Program-made: the position numbers and the translations under genes | From: JALHOP01 sp964484195 | GTDB taxonomy: Bacteria; Myxococcota; XYA12-FULL-58-9; JALHOP01 | Assembly (NCBI GenBank): GCA_964484195.1 | Contig: CAZAER010000013.1 | Coordinates: forward strand, 62,001-126,000 | DNA length: 64,000 bases | Direction: 5' to 3' | Shown: positions 33,075-41,098 of the stretch, piece by piece | Layout: every line of letters begins with the position of its first letter | Position numbering within the stretch: position 1 is the first letter of the stretch | The notes under the pieces: model-generated | What the model was told of the DNA's origin: nothing | Databases searched by the model: none | Seen by the model: the letters and a program-made list of their open reading frames with translations, nothing else

Positions 33075-34067
33075 ATGCACGACGTAGAGAACCTCGCGAA
33101 ACGGCTCGCCACGCTCGACCGCATGTACAGCGGCTCGCTTCCCGGTTTCACGCAAGCGCATGGCGAGCGCGTCGCAAACGTGCGGGGAGCACGGGCCCGC
33201 GACGGGATCCCGTTGGTGCTCGGTGAGCGCGCTACCTTGCCATCGTCGGTGGTCCGGCGCGCCGTCGCCATCGAAGCGCTACAGCCGAAGCGTGTCGTCC
33301 TCTTTGGCGACAGCGATGGTCTCGCGCCCCACCTATCGGGCGTGTCCGTCAAAGTGGTGCGCGCCGATGCGCCGCCGTCGAAAGAGGTCGTTGCCGACGT
33401 CTCGGTGTTCGAGGCCTCCGATCTCGCGCTCACCGCGGCTCGCCTCGAGTCCGCTTTAGCGGCAGTTGGCCCCGCCGGCACGGTCATCGCGCGTTTGCGT
33501 TGGCCGTTCGACCGCGGCTTTTACGAGCACGTGCGCGTCATGGGCGTGAAGGTCATCGGCTACCAACGCGAAGTCGATCACACGCTCTTTCCTGGCGGCC
33601 ACGTGGCCGACGGTGCCGGCGACCTCGTGCTCTTGTCGGGCGCCATCGCCATCAGCGTTCCCGAGCTTCCCACGCCTCGCAGCGGCGAGCTGTCGCAGCT
33701 CTTGCCGGTGAGCGTCGATGCGCCGCCTTACGCTTGGTTCGACATGGACGGGATCGACTTGGCTCGCGGTGGCACCCTCGAGCGCTTCGCGGCCAGGGTC
33801 ACGGAGATTTCCGGGCGTGCGCCGGAGCTCACGGACTTCAAGAGCTACGAGGACAAGCACATCCTCTGTTGGTACGACGACGAGGGTCGCGGCTTCGTTG
33901 CCGAGCTCAACCCCGAGCTCGGTCACTTGTTGGTGAGCTTCGTGCCCTACGACGACGCGCTCGATCACGCGACCATGACCGCTGCCTTCGAGCTCTTCGC
34001 CGATGATGACACTCGGGTCAGGCCGAGGCGCACCGAACGTACGCCTGAGCGGACGGTGTTCGCGTGA
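33075..34067 (+). CDS. Uncharacterised protein in polyamine operon
   Basis: The ATG at 33075 is used; an upstream TTG at 33036 is less likely. The 330-residue product has a Rossmann-like alternation in the middle (KRVVLFGDSDGLAPHLSG, then VSVFEASDLALTAARLESAL, AGTVIARLRWPFDRGFYEH), like a degenerate SAM-binding fold. Its C-terminal part (ILCWYDDEGRGFVAELNPEL, HLLVSFVPYDDALDH) has a pattern similar to the end of the downstream BpsA-like protein. It has no recognised catalytic motif. The stop overlaps the next start as GTGA, so it is coupled to the polyamine enzyme and may be a partner subunit. Confidence 0.6.
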   Translation: MHDVENLAKRLATLDRMYSGSLPGFTQAHGERVANVRGARARDGIPLVLGERATLPSSVVRRAVAIEALQPKRVVLFGDSDGLAPHLSGVSVKVVRADAPPSKEVVADVSVFEASDLALTAARLESALAAVGPAGTVIARLRWPFDRGFYEHVRVMGVKVIGYQREVDHTLFPGGHVADGAGDLVLLSGAIAISVPELPTPRSGELSQLLPVSVDAPPYAWFDMDGIDLARGGTLERFAARVTEISGRAPELTDFKSYEDKHILCWYDDEGRGFVAELNPELGHLLVSFVPYDDALDHATMTAAFELFADDDTRVRPRRTERTPERTVFA

Positions 34068-35467
34068 ACACCTCACGTCTGGCGGTCCTCGAGTCGCTGC
34101 AGCTCGACAAGATCCCGCGCATTCCGCCGGCGCGGACTCCACCCGAGGGAGCGACGCAGCTCTATCACCTCGCCGACGGCATCATCTTGTCGATCGGTCC
34201 GACCAACTCGCGCCTCGTCGACCTCAACGGCGACGACGAGCTGACCGTCGATTTCCGCTACGTGAACGCCCTCGAGCAGCTCGCTCTGGGCTGGGACATG
34301 AAAGGCGTCGAGCAGCTGGCGCCGAAGCTCGTGGCCGCTGGATTTCTCGCCGAGGGACCGCCGAAGTCGGATTCCGTTTTAGCGGGCGTCATCGGCGGGC
34401 TCGACGCGGTCGTGGGCCGTGAGCTGGCGATCGGTTGGTCGCCCCGCGTCAAAGCCGCTCACGAAGCGACCCTGCGCGCACATGCGCGCCGCAAGCGCTT
34501 CTTCGAGCAGATTGGCCAGTGCCCGGTCCTCCCCGAGACCGCGGTGCGGCGCGCCCTGACCGTCGGCGACGCTGCCGTCGTCGGCAAGAAGAAGGTCCTT
34601 TGCCTGGGCGATGACGATCTCGTCGCCATGCCCCTCGCCATGCTCGGCCACGAGGTCAGCGTCTTCGACATCGACGACTTCCTGCTGCGCTTTCTCGGCG
34701 ACGCCGCGCGCGAGCAGGGCGTTTCGATCGAGGCGCGCGAGGTCGATCTCCGTGATCCGATGCCACCCGAGCTCCTCGGTCAGTACGACGTGGTCCTCAC
34801 CGACCCGATGGCGAACCGCGAGTGCTTCGAGCTCTTTCTCTCGCGTGCGATCTCGCTCTGCAAACCAGGCGGCCGTTTGCTCTCCGCGGTCTTCCCGCCG
34901 ACCACCAAGCTGTTCAAGAAGGTGGCGAGCGAGCTCGGGCTACGCGTCGACGCCTGGCACGCGCGGCACAACCGCTACTACACCCACGCAGCGAAGCTTC
35001 ACTGGTACGAAAGCGACTGGGTGGAGCTGTCGCTCACCGAAACGACCAAGCCGACCGTTCTAGCGGATGCTTTTTCGGTGCCGCTCAATCTCTATCGCGA
35101 AGACTTCGCGCAGCGCCGCCCGAGCTTCATCGGCACCTTCGAGGACATCGGCGAGCTGCGGTTCGCCATGCCGTACTTCCTCGACCTCTTGGTCGATGTC
35201 GTCGAGAAGGCCGCGGACCTGACGCTGACTCACCGCATCGTTCATCCCGGGCTGAACGATTGGAGCGTCGTCCACGGGACGACCGAGGACGGGCATCTGC
35301 TCTTGCACGTCGACCGGCGGCGCAAGGTGCTCAGCATCGAGCTCGTACCTTTCGTCCCCCAGGTCGAGGACGCCGTTCGTCACTTCGTCATGAACGTTTA
35401 TAAGCCGAACCCGGCCGAAGCATCGGTCGTGACAAGTAACATCGTTTGGGAGCTGCGCGTTCGTTAG
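34064..35467 (+). CDS. BpsA-like branched-chain polyamine synthase
   Basis: The 467-residue protein shows the SAM-fold motif KKVLCLGDDDLVAMPLAMLG followed by VSVFDIDDFLLRFLG, characteristic of bis(aminopropyl)spermidine synthase (BpsA, formerly DUF43). The catalytic region reads YDVVLTDPMANRECFELFL. The Asp-Pro pair is kept, but the following Pro-aromatic pair usual in the active-site loop is replaced. A large C-terminal extension ends HLLLHVDRRRKVLSIELVPF. The usual family length is about 350 residues, so the N- and C-terminal parts are extra. Together with SpeH it would make branched or long polyamines. Start is a GTG overlapping the previous stop. Confidence 0.7.
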   Translation: MNTSRLAVLESLQLDKIPRIPPARTPPEGATQLYHLADGIILSIGPTNSRLVDLNGDDELTVDFRYVNALEQLALGWDMKGVEQLAPKLVAAGFLAEGPPKSDSVLAGVIGGLDAVVGRELAIGWSPRVKAAHEATLRAHARRKRFFEQIGQCPVLPETAVRRALTVGDAAVVGKKKVLCLGDDDLVAMPLAMLGHEVSVFDIDDFLLRFLGDAAREQGVSIEAREVDLRDPMPPELLGQYDVVLTDPMANRECFELFLSRAISLCKPGGRLLSAVFPPTTKLFKKVASELGLRVDAWHARHNRYYTHAAKLHWYESDWVELSLTETTKPTVLADAFSVPLNLYREDFAQRRPSFIGTFEDIGELRFAMPYFLDLLVDVVEKAADLTLTHRIVHPGLNDWSVVHGTTEDGHLLLHVDRRRKVLSIELVPFVPQVEDAVRHFVMNVYKPNPAEASVVTSNIVWELRVR

Positions 35468-35493
35468 GGTGGTGCTATATCCCACGCATTCGT

Positions 35494-35838
35494 ATGCGCC
35501 GGCTCTTCCCCCTCGTCCTCTTGGGTCTCACCGCCTGCCCTGGCTTCGGCAGCGAGAACACCAGTGTGTTGCAAGAAGTCCCCGAGCGACCGACCTATCG
35601 CGAGATCGCCCAGATCACCGCGAACTACTGTCTGCGTTGCCACAACCGCAACAACCCCCAGGGTGAGTTCGACGGCGATACCTACGAAACGCTCTACGAG
35701 CGCCGTATCGACGCCCGTGACTTGGTGGACGCCGGTATCATGCCGCCGCTGACCGACCCGCCCATGTCGCCCATCGACCGCGATGCCTTCCTCAAGTGGG
35801 TCGAGATCGGCGCGCCGCCCGCCGACACCAGCGAATAG
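35494..35838 (+). CDS. Small c-type cytochrome-like lipoprotein
   Basis: From the ATG at 35494 the 114-residue product has a short signal peptide ending in the lipobox LTAC (Cys15), so it is probably a lipoprotein. The mature part has one haem c motif, CLRCH (within NYCLRCHNRNNPQ). Its tail pattern MPPLTDPPMSPIDRDAFLKWVEIGAP resembles planctomycete-type cytochrome c domains, where a distal Met ligand (here MPP) is expected. It would carry electrons on the periplasmic side of the outer or inner membrane. It follows the BpsA-like gene with a 26-base gap, but the function seems unrelated. Confidence 0.7.
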   Translation: MRRLFPLVLLGLTACPGFGSENTSVLQEVPERPTYREIAQITANYCLRCHNRNNPQGEFDGDTYETLYERRIDARDLVDAGIMPPLTDPPMSPIDRDAFLKWVEIGAPPADTSE

Positions 35839-35841
35839 CCT

Positions 35842-36777
35842 TCAAGGCTGGCCGGTGCGCGTCCAATAAAACGTGACGAACGGGTCACCGCGCTCGAGCC
35901 CTTCGTTGATCGCGGTGGAGTCGGCCCCGCCGTTCGCGAGCGCCGCCGGCAGCGTCACCCAGCCCGGACCGGGAACCACGGTGGCGAGGGATTGAATGGC
36001 GGCCTCGATAGCCATGTTCTTCGAGGCCTCACCTTCGGGCGAGTCTCCGTAGGTCGCGCCCCAGGCATAGAGCCAGCCCGCCGCCATGGCCTGGATCGCC
36101 GGCGCGGTGAACGGGACGAAGCCAATGGTGCTGGAGGTAAGGTTCAGGCGAAACGCGAAGGTCTCGTTGGCGAGCGTGGCGACTGGGTCGACGACCCACG
36201 GCGCGTAGACGTAGTGGCTGCCGCTCTTTTCGAGCACTTCGATGAAGCTGCGCTCGTGGACCAGCTGTGCGTTGCTGATGCGTTGCATGAGCCGTTGACC
36301 GGCCTCACTGCGGCGGACGGCGCTGCCGAGAAGGCCCAAGCCTTCGTTGAGGGCCCACATCACCGCCGCGCCCGCCTGCGCGCCGCGACGCTTCACGACC
36401 TCGGGTGTCATGGCGATCGCCGTCTGCGCCACGGGAAGGGCGACGCTCTTGATCGCCCAGGCGCCGGTGGAGAGCGCGGCTCGGGTCGCGGCGCGCCACG
36501 CCGAGACCCCTGTCTCTTCGAGAGGCTCGATGCCGGTGAGCTTGTTCAGGGCGCGGGCGATCTGCTCCGCGAAAGCGGTCTCTGCACGCACCGCGAGCCC
36601 GCGCGGGTCGTCGACCACCACGATGTCTTTGGAGCCATCCGCGTTCGGAACATGGAGCTTGAGCTCTGCACCCTCGACGCCACGTTTCTCGAGATCGCGC
36701 ACGGCAGCCGCGAGGCCGCGCGCCGCGGCCAGGTGGCGCGGGTTCGCGAGGTCGATCTTGGCATCGAGCGGAGCCAT
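35842..36777 (-). CDS. Uncharacterised 311-residue protein
   Basis: The ATG at 36777 begins a protein-like sequence (APLDAKIDLANPRHLAAARG). The N-terminal part is helical with VEGAELKLHVPNADGSKDIV. The middle has hydrophobic helical stretches (GAWAIKSVALPVAQTAIAMTP, GAAVMWALNEGLGLLGSAV) and the end has FVPFTAPAIQAMAAGWLYAWG. It may associate with membranes, but no clear transmembrane topology is seen. No family is recognised. It converges on the cytochrome gene with only three bases between them. Confidence 0.5.
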   Translation of the reverse strand: MAPLDAKIDLANPRHLAAARGLAAAVRDLEKRGVEGAELKLHVPNADGSKDIVVVDDPRGLAVRAETAFAEQIARALNKLTGIEPLEETGVSAWRAATRAALSTGAWAIKSVALPVAQTAIAMTPEVVKRRGAQAGAAVMWALNEGLGLLGSAVRRSEAGQRLMQRISNAQLVHERSFIEVLEKSGSHYVYAPWVVDPVATLANETFAFRLNLTSSTIGFVPFTAPAIQAMAAGWLYAWGATYGDSPEGEASKNMAIEAAIQSLATVVPGPGWVTLPAALANGGADSTAINEGLERGDPFVTFYWTRTGQP

Positions 36778-36782
36778 GCCGC

Positions 36783-37868
36783 TTAGAATGCCATACCGTC
36801 GACCATGGAGCTGACCGAGAGGCTCGCGATGTTCGCCCAATACGTCGGATAGAGGGCGTCGAGCTCCCAGGCGCCGGCGGCGTTCTTGCGGTACCAAGCC
36901 TCGAACGAGAGCTTGCCGGTGCCGCGCGCGCCCCAGGGGCCGTCGGTCCAGTTGCTGGCGAACATGAACGTGTGCACGCCCTCCTTGCTGACCAGCTTGG
37001 CGAGCCGTCCGCCCGCGAAGACCACGAGCTTGGTCGACGCTGCCGCGGGGAGCGGCACCCAGGTGAGGTGCGGGTCGAGATTGGGTCCGGTGTCGGAGGG
37101 AGCGTCGTGCACCGGCTCGAGCTTGGGCGGAGCCTTGGCGCGCGCCTTGGCCGCCTTCTCGCGCTCCGCGGGTGAAGGGTCGTCCGGCATGCCGAGGGTC
37201 GCGGCCGCGTGCGTCAGCTCCTCGACGAACTTGTACGGCTTGCCGCGCGACTCGCTGGCGCGGATGAAGTCGGCGGTGCTGGCGCGGGTGGCGCTCTTGA
37301 AGGCGTCACGGCCCGCCGGAGCCGCCTTGGGCAAGCTCTGGAGCTGCGTCCACAGCTTCGTGTATTCGGCGTAAAGACTCGCCGCGGTCTCCTTGTTGTC
37401 CGCGATAGCGGCACCACGGGTCCAGGCCCAGGCTGGCGGATCGGCTGGCAGCTTGAAGGTCGCAGTGAGCTTCTGCTCTTTCTTGTCGGCGGCGCGGGTG
37501 AGCGGGGGGCCCGCCTGCTTGACCAGCGACACCGGCGTGTCGTCGCCAGTGAGCTTGCTGGTGACCACCTCGAAGGCCTGGTTCCACGGACCTTTCTCTT
37601 CGCGCGCCACCAGGCTGTCGTCGAAGGTGTAGGTCATCACCACGGTGTTGGTGCCCGGCTTCAAGAAGTAGGGGTGCACGGGAAAGCAGCGGTGCTCCCA
37701 CGACGGGTAACCCGAGGTGGTCCCGGTGATCGACTCCACCGACGGCATCTTCTCGGTGGAGAAGCCGTTCACGGTGGTCTCCGAGCGGAAGCCATCACCG
37801 CGTGAATCGATGACGACGACGTCGGGGCCGGTGAGGAGAGTGACGAGCACGAGGGAGGGGGTGAGCAT
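36783..37868 (-). CDS. Uncharacterised exported protein
   Basis: The 361-residue protein begins with a hydrophobic signal-like segment (LTPSLVLVTLLTG). Its mature part is rich in strands and Trp/Tyr residues (SYPSWEHRCFPVHPYFLKPG-like region, NTVVMTYTFDDSL). Ala/Lys-rich helical stretches lie in the middle (EREKAAKARAKAPPKLEP). It ends with VHTFMFASNWTDGPWGARG. It looks like a periplasmic or surface protein, but I cannot name the family. It is five bases upstream of the 35842 gene, so the two are probably co-transcribed. Confidence 0.5.
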   Translation of the reverse strand: MLTPSLVLVTLLTGPDVVVIDSRGDGFRSETTVNGFSTEKMPSVESITGTTSGYPSWEHRCFPVHPYFLKPGTNTVVMTYTFDDSLVAREEKGPWNQAFEVVTSKLTGDDTPVSLVKQAGPPLTRAADKKEQKLTATFKLPADPPAWAWTRGAAIADNKETAASLYAEYTKLWTQLQSLPKAAPAGRDAFKSATRASTADFIRASESRGKPYKFVEELTHAAATLGMPDDPSPAEREKAAKARAKAPPKLEPVHDAPSDTGPNLDPHLTWVPLPAAASTKLVVFAGGRLAKLVSKEGVHTFMFASNWTDGPWGARGTGKLSFEAWYRKNAAGAWELDALYPTYWANIASLSVSSMVDGMAF

Positions 37869-37877
37869 GGCGGCACT

Positions 37878-38294
37878 CTAGCGCATTCGCTCCAAGCGTA
37901 CGATCTCCGGTTCGTCGCCGATGGAGTGAACGCGCACCATGGCGCCGTTCTCGAGCTTCCCATGCAGCGGCGAGGGCACGTCGTGGAAGTGGACGCCGTC
38001 GACCGTGATGCACTCGTAACGCCGTCCGCGCGGACCGGTCGACGATTCGAAGTCGGTGATCACGCCCTCGACGACCTTCGCTCTGCCATCGCGGACAGCG
38101 CTCGCCGCCGACAGGGCGTGCGGCATCATCGCCAGCGCCATGAGCGGGGCCAGCAGCCACAAGCCCGACAGCAAGTAGGCGAGCCAGAGCCGTTCGGCCA
38201 TGCGGCGCTTCAGGAGCCAGAATGACAGGAACGCCGCCGGTATGAAGACCGTGGTGATGGCGAGCGCCGTCCACGGTGCACCGTCGCGCGCCAA
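37878..38294 (-). CDS. Small membrane protein, start uncertain
   Basis: In this frame the protein-like part starts near a TTG at 38294; no ATG or GTG is available after the stop of the upstream gene at 38321. Residues from there include two membrane segments (PWTALAITTVFIPAAFLSFW and LAYLLSGLWLLAPLMALAMM). A strand-rich C-terminal domain of about 65 residues follows (KVVEGVITDFESSTGPRGRR). No family is recognised. It follows the porin-cytochrome gene by 26 bases. Confidence 0.45.
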   Translation of the reverse strand: MARDGAPWTALAITTVFIPAAFLSFWLLKRRMAERLWLAYLLSGLWLLAPLMALAMMPHALSAASAVRDGRAKVVEGVITDFESSTGPRGRRYECITVDGVHFHDVPSPLHGKLENGAMVRVHSIGDEPEIVRLERMR

Positions 38295-38320
38295 GTCGAA
38301 AAGGACCCGATCGACCAGGC

Positions 38321-39703
38321 TCAGATCCAGAAATGCAGCATCAAGAGCAGGTCGTTCGAGAGGAACGTCGTTGCTTGGTAGAGCCGCCGGTACTGCGCGG
38401 TGACCTGCCAGCCTTTGTAAATGTTCCAGTCGGCGCCGACGGAGAAGCGCTGGCGGTGATCGTCTTTGTTCACCAAGTTCACGTCTTGCCACTCGTAGGT
38501 GCCGAAGATGTTGATGCCGCGCGTCGGCATGTAGTCGAGCTCGTGGAAGATGAAGAGCTGATACGCGGTGTCGGAGCGCTCGACCGGGTTGTAGGCGCGG
38601 AAGTCGGCTTCACCCAAGATGGTGAAGGGATAGAGATTGAGGCCCCATAGTGGACCTGCCGTCACCTGCGTGCCCGCGCCGATGTTGGTGGTGCCGGCTT
38701 CGGTGATCTTCAAGATCTCGGCGCTGCCACCGAGCTGCCAGCCGAGGTCGCGTACGCCTGCGGTGAGGGCGGCGCCGTAGCCGGTGTCTTGTTGCTCGCC
38801 TGGCCAGGCCTCGATGCCCTGATAGAAGACCGCGAGGTTGGCGTACGGGTAGTTCGGGGCGATGCCAACCTCGGCACCGAAGACCTGCGCGTATTGATCG
38901 TAGTCGAGACCGGCGCGCGTGAAGAGCGTGTGGTTGGGATGGCGCCAGCCGAAGGGCTTGGTGAAGCGGCCGGCGCGGACATAGCCGTTGTTCTGGAAGT
39001 TGTCGGCCTGTACCCAGAGCTCGCGAATGGCGAAGCGGTCATTCCACTCGCCCTTCTGGATGAGATCGCGGCGATCGCCTTGCAAGCCGACGGTGCCGTA
39101 AAGCGAGATGTGCTTTGCCGGCTTGGCGTAGCCATAGAGCTCGGCCTGCATGGGGAAGACCTTCGGCGCTTCTTCGCTGCCCAACGGCAGGTAGCCGAAC
39201 ACGCGGACGTCGGCGCCCCACTTGAGCTTCGGGTCGGGGTCGATGGGCCCGAAGCGGTCCTTCACCTTGGTCATCGGCGTCTTGCCGGCCTGCCAGCCGG
39301 AGAAGCCTTCCCAGAAGCGGTAGCGGCCCTTGGTGCTGTAGCTATCGTCTGGGTCGCGGTACTTGCTGGAATCGACACCGTCGGAGGGGTGCGAGCCGAA
39401 CATCGCCAGGCTCTCGTAGCCGTAGAAGTCGCCGGTGGGTGTACGCAGGCCGCCGCCGGTCTTGCTGATGTGGCAGCCGGTGCAGTCGAGAGTGCACTTG
39501 CGGCCGGCGTCGTCGGGCGGGTTGTACCAGCCCTGCGGCTCGATATGGCAGGTGTTGCACGCTCCAGCGGACCGGATGGCGTAGAGCGGCGTCGCAGTCG
39601 TGCCTGTCGGCCACAGGACAGGCAGGACCCAGGCGAGGGCTGTCGATACGAACACCGCCGCGACCAAAAGGGGGGTCGCGCCAGCGCGCCTCACGAAGAA
39701 CAT
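38321..39703 (-). CDS. Outer-membrane porin-like barrel with N-terminal diheme cytochrome c domain
   Basis: The 460-residue protein has a signal peptide (about 1-38) followed by two haem c motifs, CNTCH (49-53) and CTGCH (74-78), with an extra Cys70. The rest is strand-rich with alternating aromatic residues (WGADVRVFGYLPLG, VFPMQAELYGYAKPAKHISLYG, FSVGADWNIYKGWQVTAQYRR) and ends LLLMLHFWI. This is the profile of an outer-membrane beta barrel like those in porin-cytochrome conduits. A single polypeptide combining both is unusual. It could pass electrons across the outer membrane; that is inference. The gene is leftward and starts after a short gap from the DUF3999 gene. Confidence 0.7.
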   Translation of the reverse strand: MFFVRRAGATPLLVAAVFVSTALAWVLPVLWPTGTTATPLYAIRSAGACNTCHIEPQGWYNPPDDAGRKCTLDCTGCHISKTGGGLRTPTGDFYGYESLAMFGSHPSDGVDSSKYRDPDDSYSTKGRYRFWEGFSGWQAGKTPMTKVKDRFGPIDPDPKLKWGADVRVFGYLPLGSEEAPKVFPMQAELYGYAKPAKHISLYGTVGLQGDRRDLIQKGEWNDRFAIRELWVQADNFQNNGYVRAGRFTKPFGWRHPNHTLFTRAGLDYDQYAQVFGAEVGIAPNYPYANLAVFYQGIEAWPGEQQDTGYGAALTAGVRDLGWQLGGSAEILKITEAGTTNIGAGTQVTAGPLWGLNLYPFTILGEADFRAYNPVERSDTAYQLFIFHELDYMPTRGINIFGTYEWQDVNLVNKDDHRQRFSVGADWNIYKGWQVTAQYRRLYQATTFLSNDLLLMLHFWI

Positions 39704-39724
39704 GTCGGCTTGTGTACCACAGGT

Positions 39725-41083
39725 TTAGGCCGACGAGCCCATCTGTTTGAACAGTCTCAAGCTCATCCAGCCCAACAAAAGGACCGCGGCGGCGAGCGAC
39801 CCCCAAAGGACGAGCCGGCGGACGGGAAGTGTCGCGTCCGGTGGCTCTGGGGTGAGCTTTGCGGGACCGCCCAGAGTGACCTTCGCGTCGACGATGCGGG
39901 CCGCGCCGAGCGATTCACCGCCCTCCATACGCGCCATGCCGGCGAGCGCCTGCGGGTCGAAGCTCTGAACACCGTGATTGGCGTTGCCGTAGGCAACGGT
40001 GAAGGGCGCTTCGCCTCGGCGCACGAAGAGGAGCTCGTGGGGCAGCCAACCGACCTCGAACTTGGGGGTGCCGTTGCCGATGCCGCCGCCTTGGGTGCTG
40101 ACCTCGAGCTGCCAGAACGGATCGGCGACATCGCCGACGTTGATGGTCACCGGACCCACGCCGTTCTTGTCGAGGCGGTAGATGAGTCCGCTATAGCGAG
40201 TGCTCCAAGGCCCGTCGGCGCTGCGTGCACTCGAGAGCATTGCCTCGGCGAGCGTGTTGTCCTCGGGCAGGACGATGCGGACGCGGTCGACCGGCCGGAA
40301 GCCGGAGAGACGGAAACGGTAAGCGCCTGGACGTGGGGTGGTGACCTCGCCGCCTTCCGCCCAATCCCGTACCGGCTCGGTGACACTGCTCGCCAGGCCG
40401 GCGACGACCATCTCGAGGTCACGGGGCGGTGCGTTTCCGGGCCAGGTGACGCGCAGGTACTTGGCGCTCACCGGAGCGATTTCGACGCGCTCTTTGTCGA
40501 TGTGGTGGCCCTCGTGGACGAGGCTTGCGACCGTGACGTCCGAGGCAACCGTCGACCAGCTCTGGAGGTCGTCGCCCGCGGCAATCGACAGGTGCTGCAC
40601 GAAGCTCGCGACTTCGCCTTTCCAGCGGAATGTCAGGCTGCGGATCGGCTGGCCGACGTTCGAGGCGTCGATGAGGTAAGCCGTGAGCACGCTGGTCGCG
40701 TCACCGCCCGCGTCTTTGGTGCTCACCTTGGTGACCGCCCCGGTGGTGCTGCGCTCGACGGTAATCTCGACGCTGCCGGCCGCCGCTTGTGAGGTGGCCT
40801 TCAGCGGAAACACCGGCAGATTCACGTCGGGGTTCTCGCGCACCGATTCACTGGCGCGACGTAGTGCGTGCGGCACCTGGCTCGCCGATGCGTTGAAGAC
40901 TGCGAGATCGGCCGCGTCGTCGCGGGTGAGCTGCTCGTAGATCGTGACCGGGACGACCAGCCGTTGCAGCGCGTGCTCGGCATCGACCTCGACGGTCGCG
41001 CCATAAGCGAAGTCGTCGCGCTTCACTTGAATGTCGTCTTTGGGAGTGGCCGCTAGGACGGCAATGACCGCGAGATAGTGCAC
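39725..41083 (-). CDS. DUF3999-family protein
   Basis: The 452-residue protein has an N-terminal signal segment and a large strand-rich extracytoplasmic region (DDFAYGATVEVDAEHALQRL, FRWKGEVASFVQHLSIAAGD). A C-terminal membrane helix follows (VLWGSLAAAVLLLGWMSLRL). The layout and its position directly downstream of a DUF2339 gene match the common DUF2339/DUF3999 pair. Its role is unknown, probably in the cell envelope. Fifteen bases separate it from the DUF2339 gene. Confidence 0.75.
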   Translation of the reverse strand: MHYLAVIAVLAATPKDDIQVKRDDFAYGATVEVDAEHALQRLVVPVTIYEQLTRDDAADLAVFNASASQVPHALRRASESVRENPDVNLPVFPLKATSQAAAGSVEITVERSTTGAVTKVSTKDAGGDATSVLTAYLIDASNVGQPIRSLTFRWKGEVASFVQHLSIAAGDDLQSWSTVASDVTVASLVHEGHHIDKERVEIAPVSAKYLRVTWPGNAPPRDLEMVVAGLASSVTEPVRDWAEGGEVTTPRPGAYRFRLSGFRPVDRVRIVLPEDNTLAEAMLSSARSADGPWSTRYSGLIYRLDKNGVGPVTINVGDVADPFWQLEVSTQGGGIGNGTPKFEVGWLPHELLFVRRGEAPFTVAYGNANHGVQSFDPQALAGMARMEGGESLGAARIVDAKVTLGGPAKLTPEPPDATLPVRRLVLWGSLAAAVLLLGWMSLRLFKQMGSSA

Positions 41084-41098
41084 GTGAGCTCCGTTACG

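Noticed and set aside
38789..40792. Long plus-strand open frame (667 codons) opposite the porin-cytochrome and DUF3999 genes
   Set aside because: Composition is Ala/Val/Gly/Asp-rich with no recognisable domain, and it is fully antisense to well-supported genes; a high-GC frame shadow.
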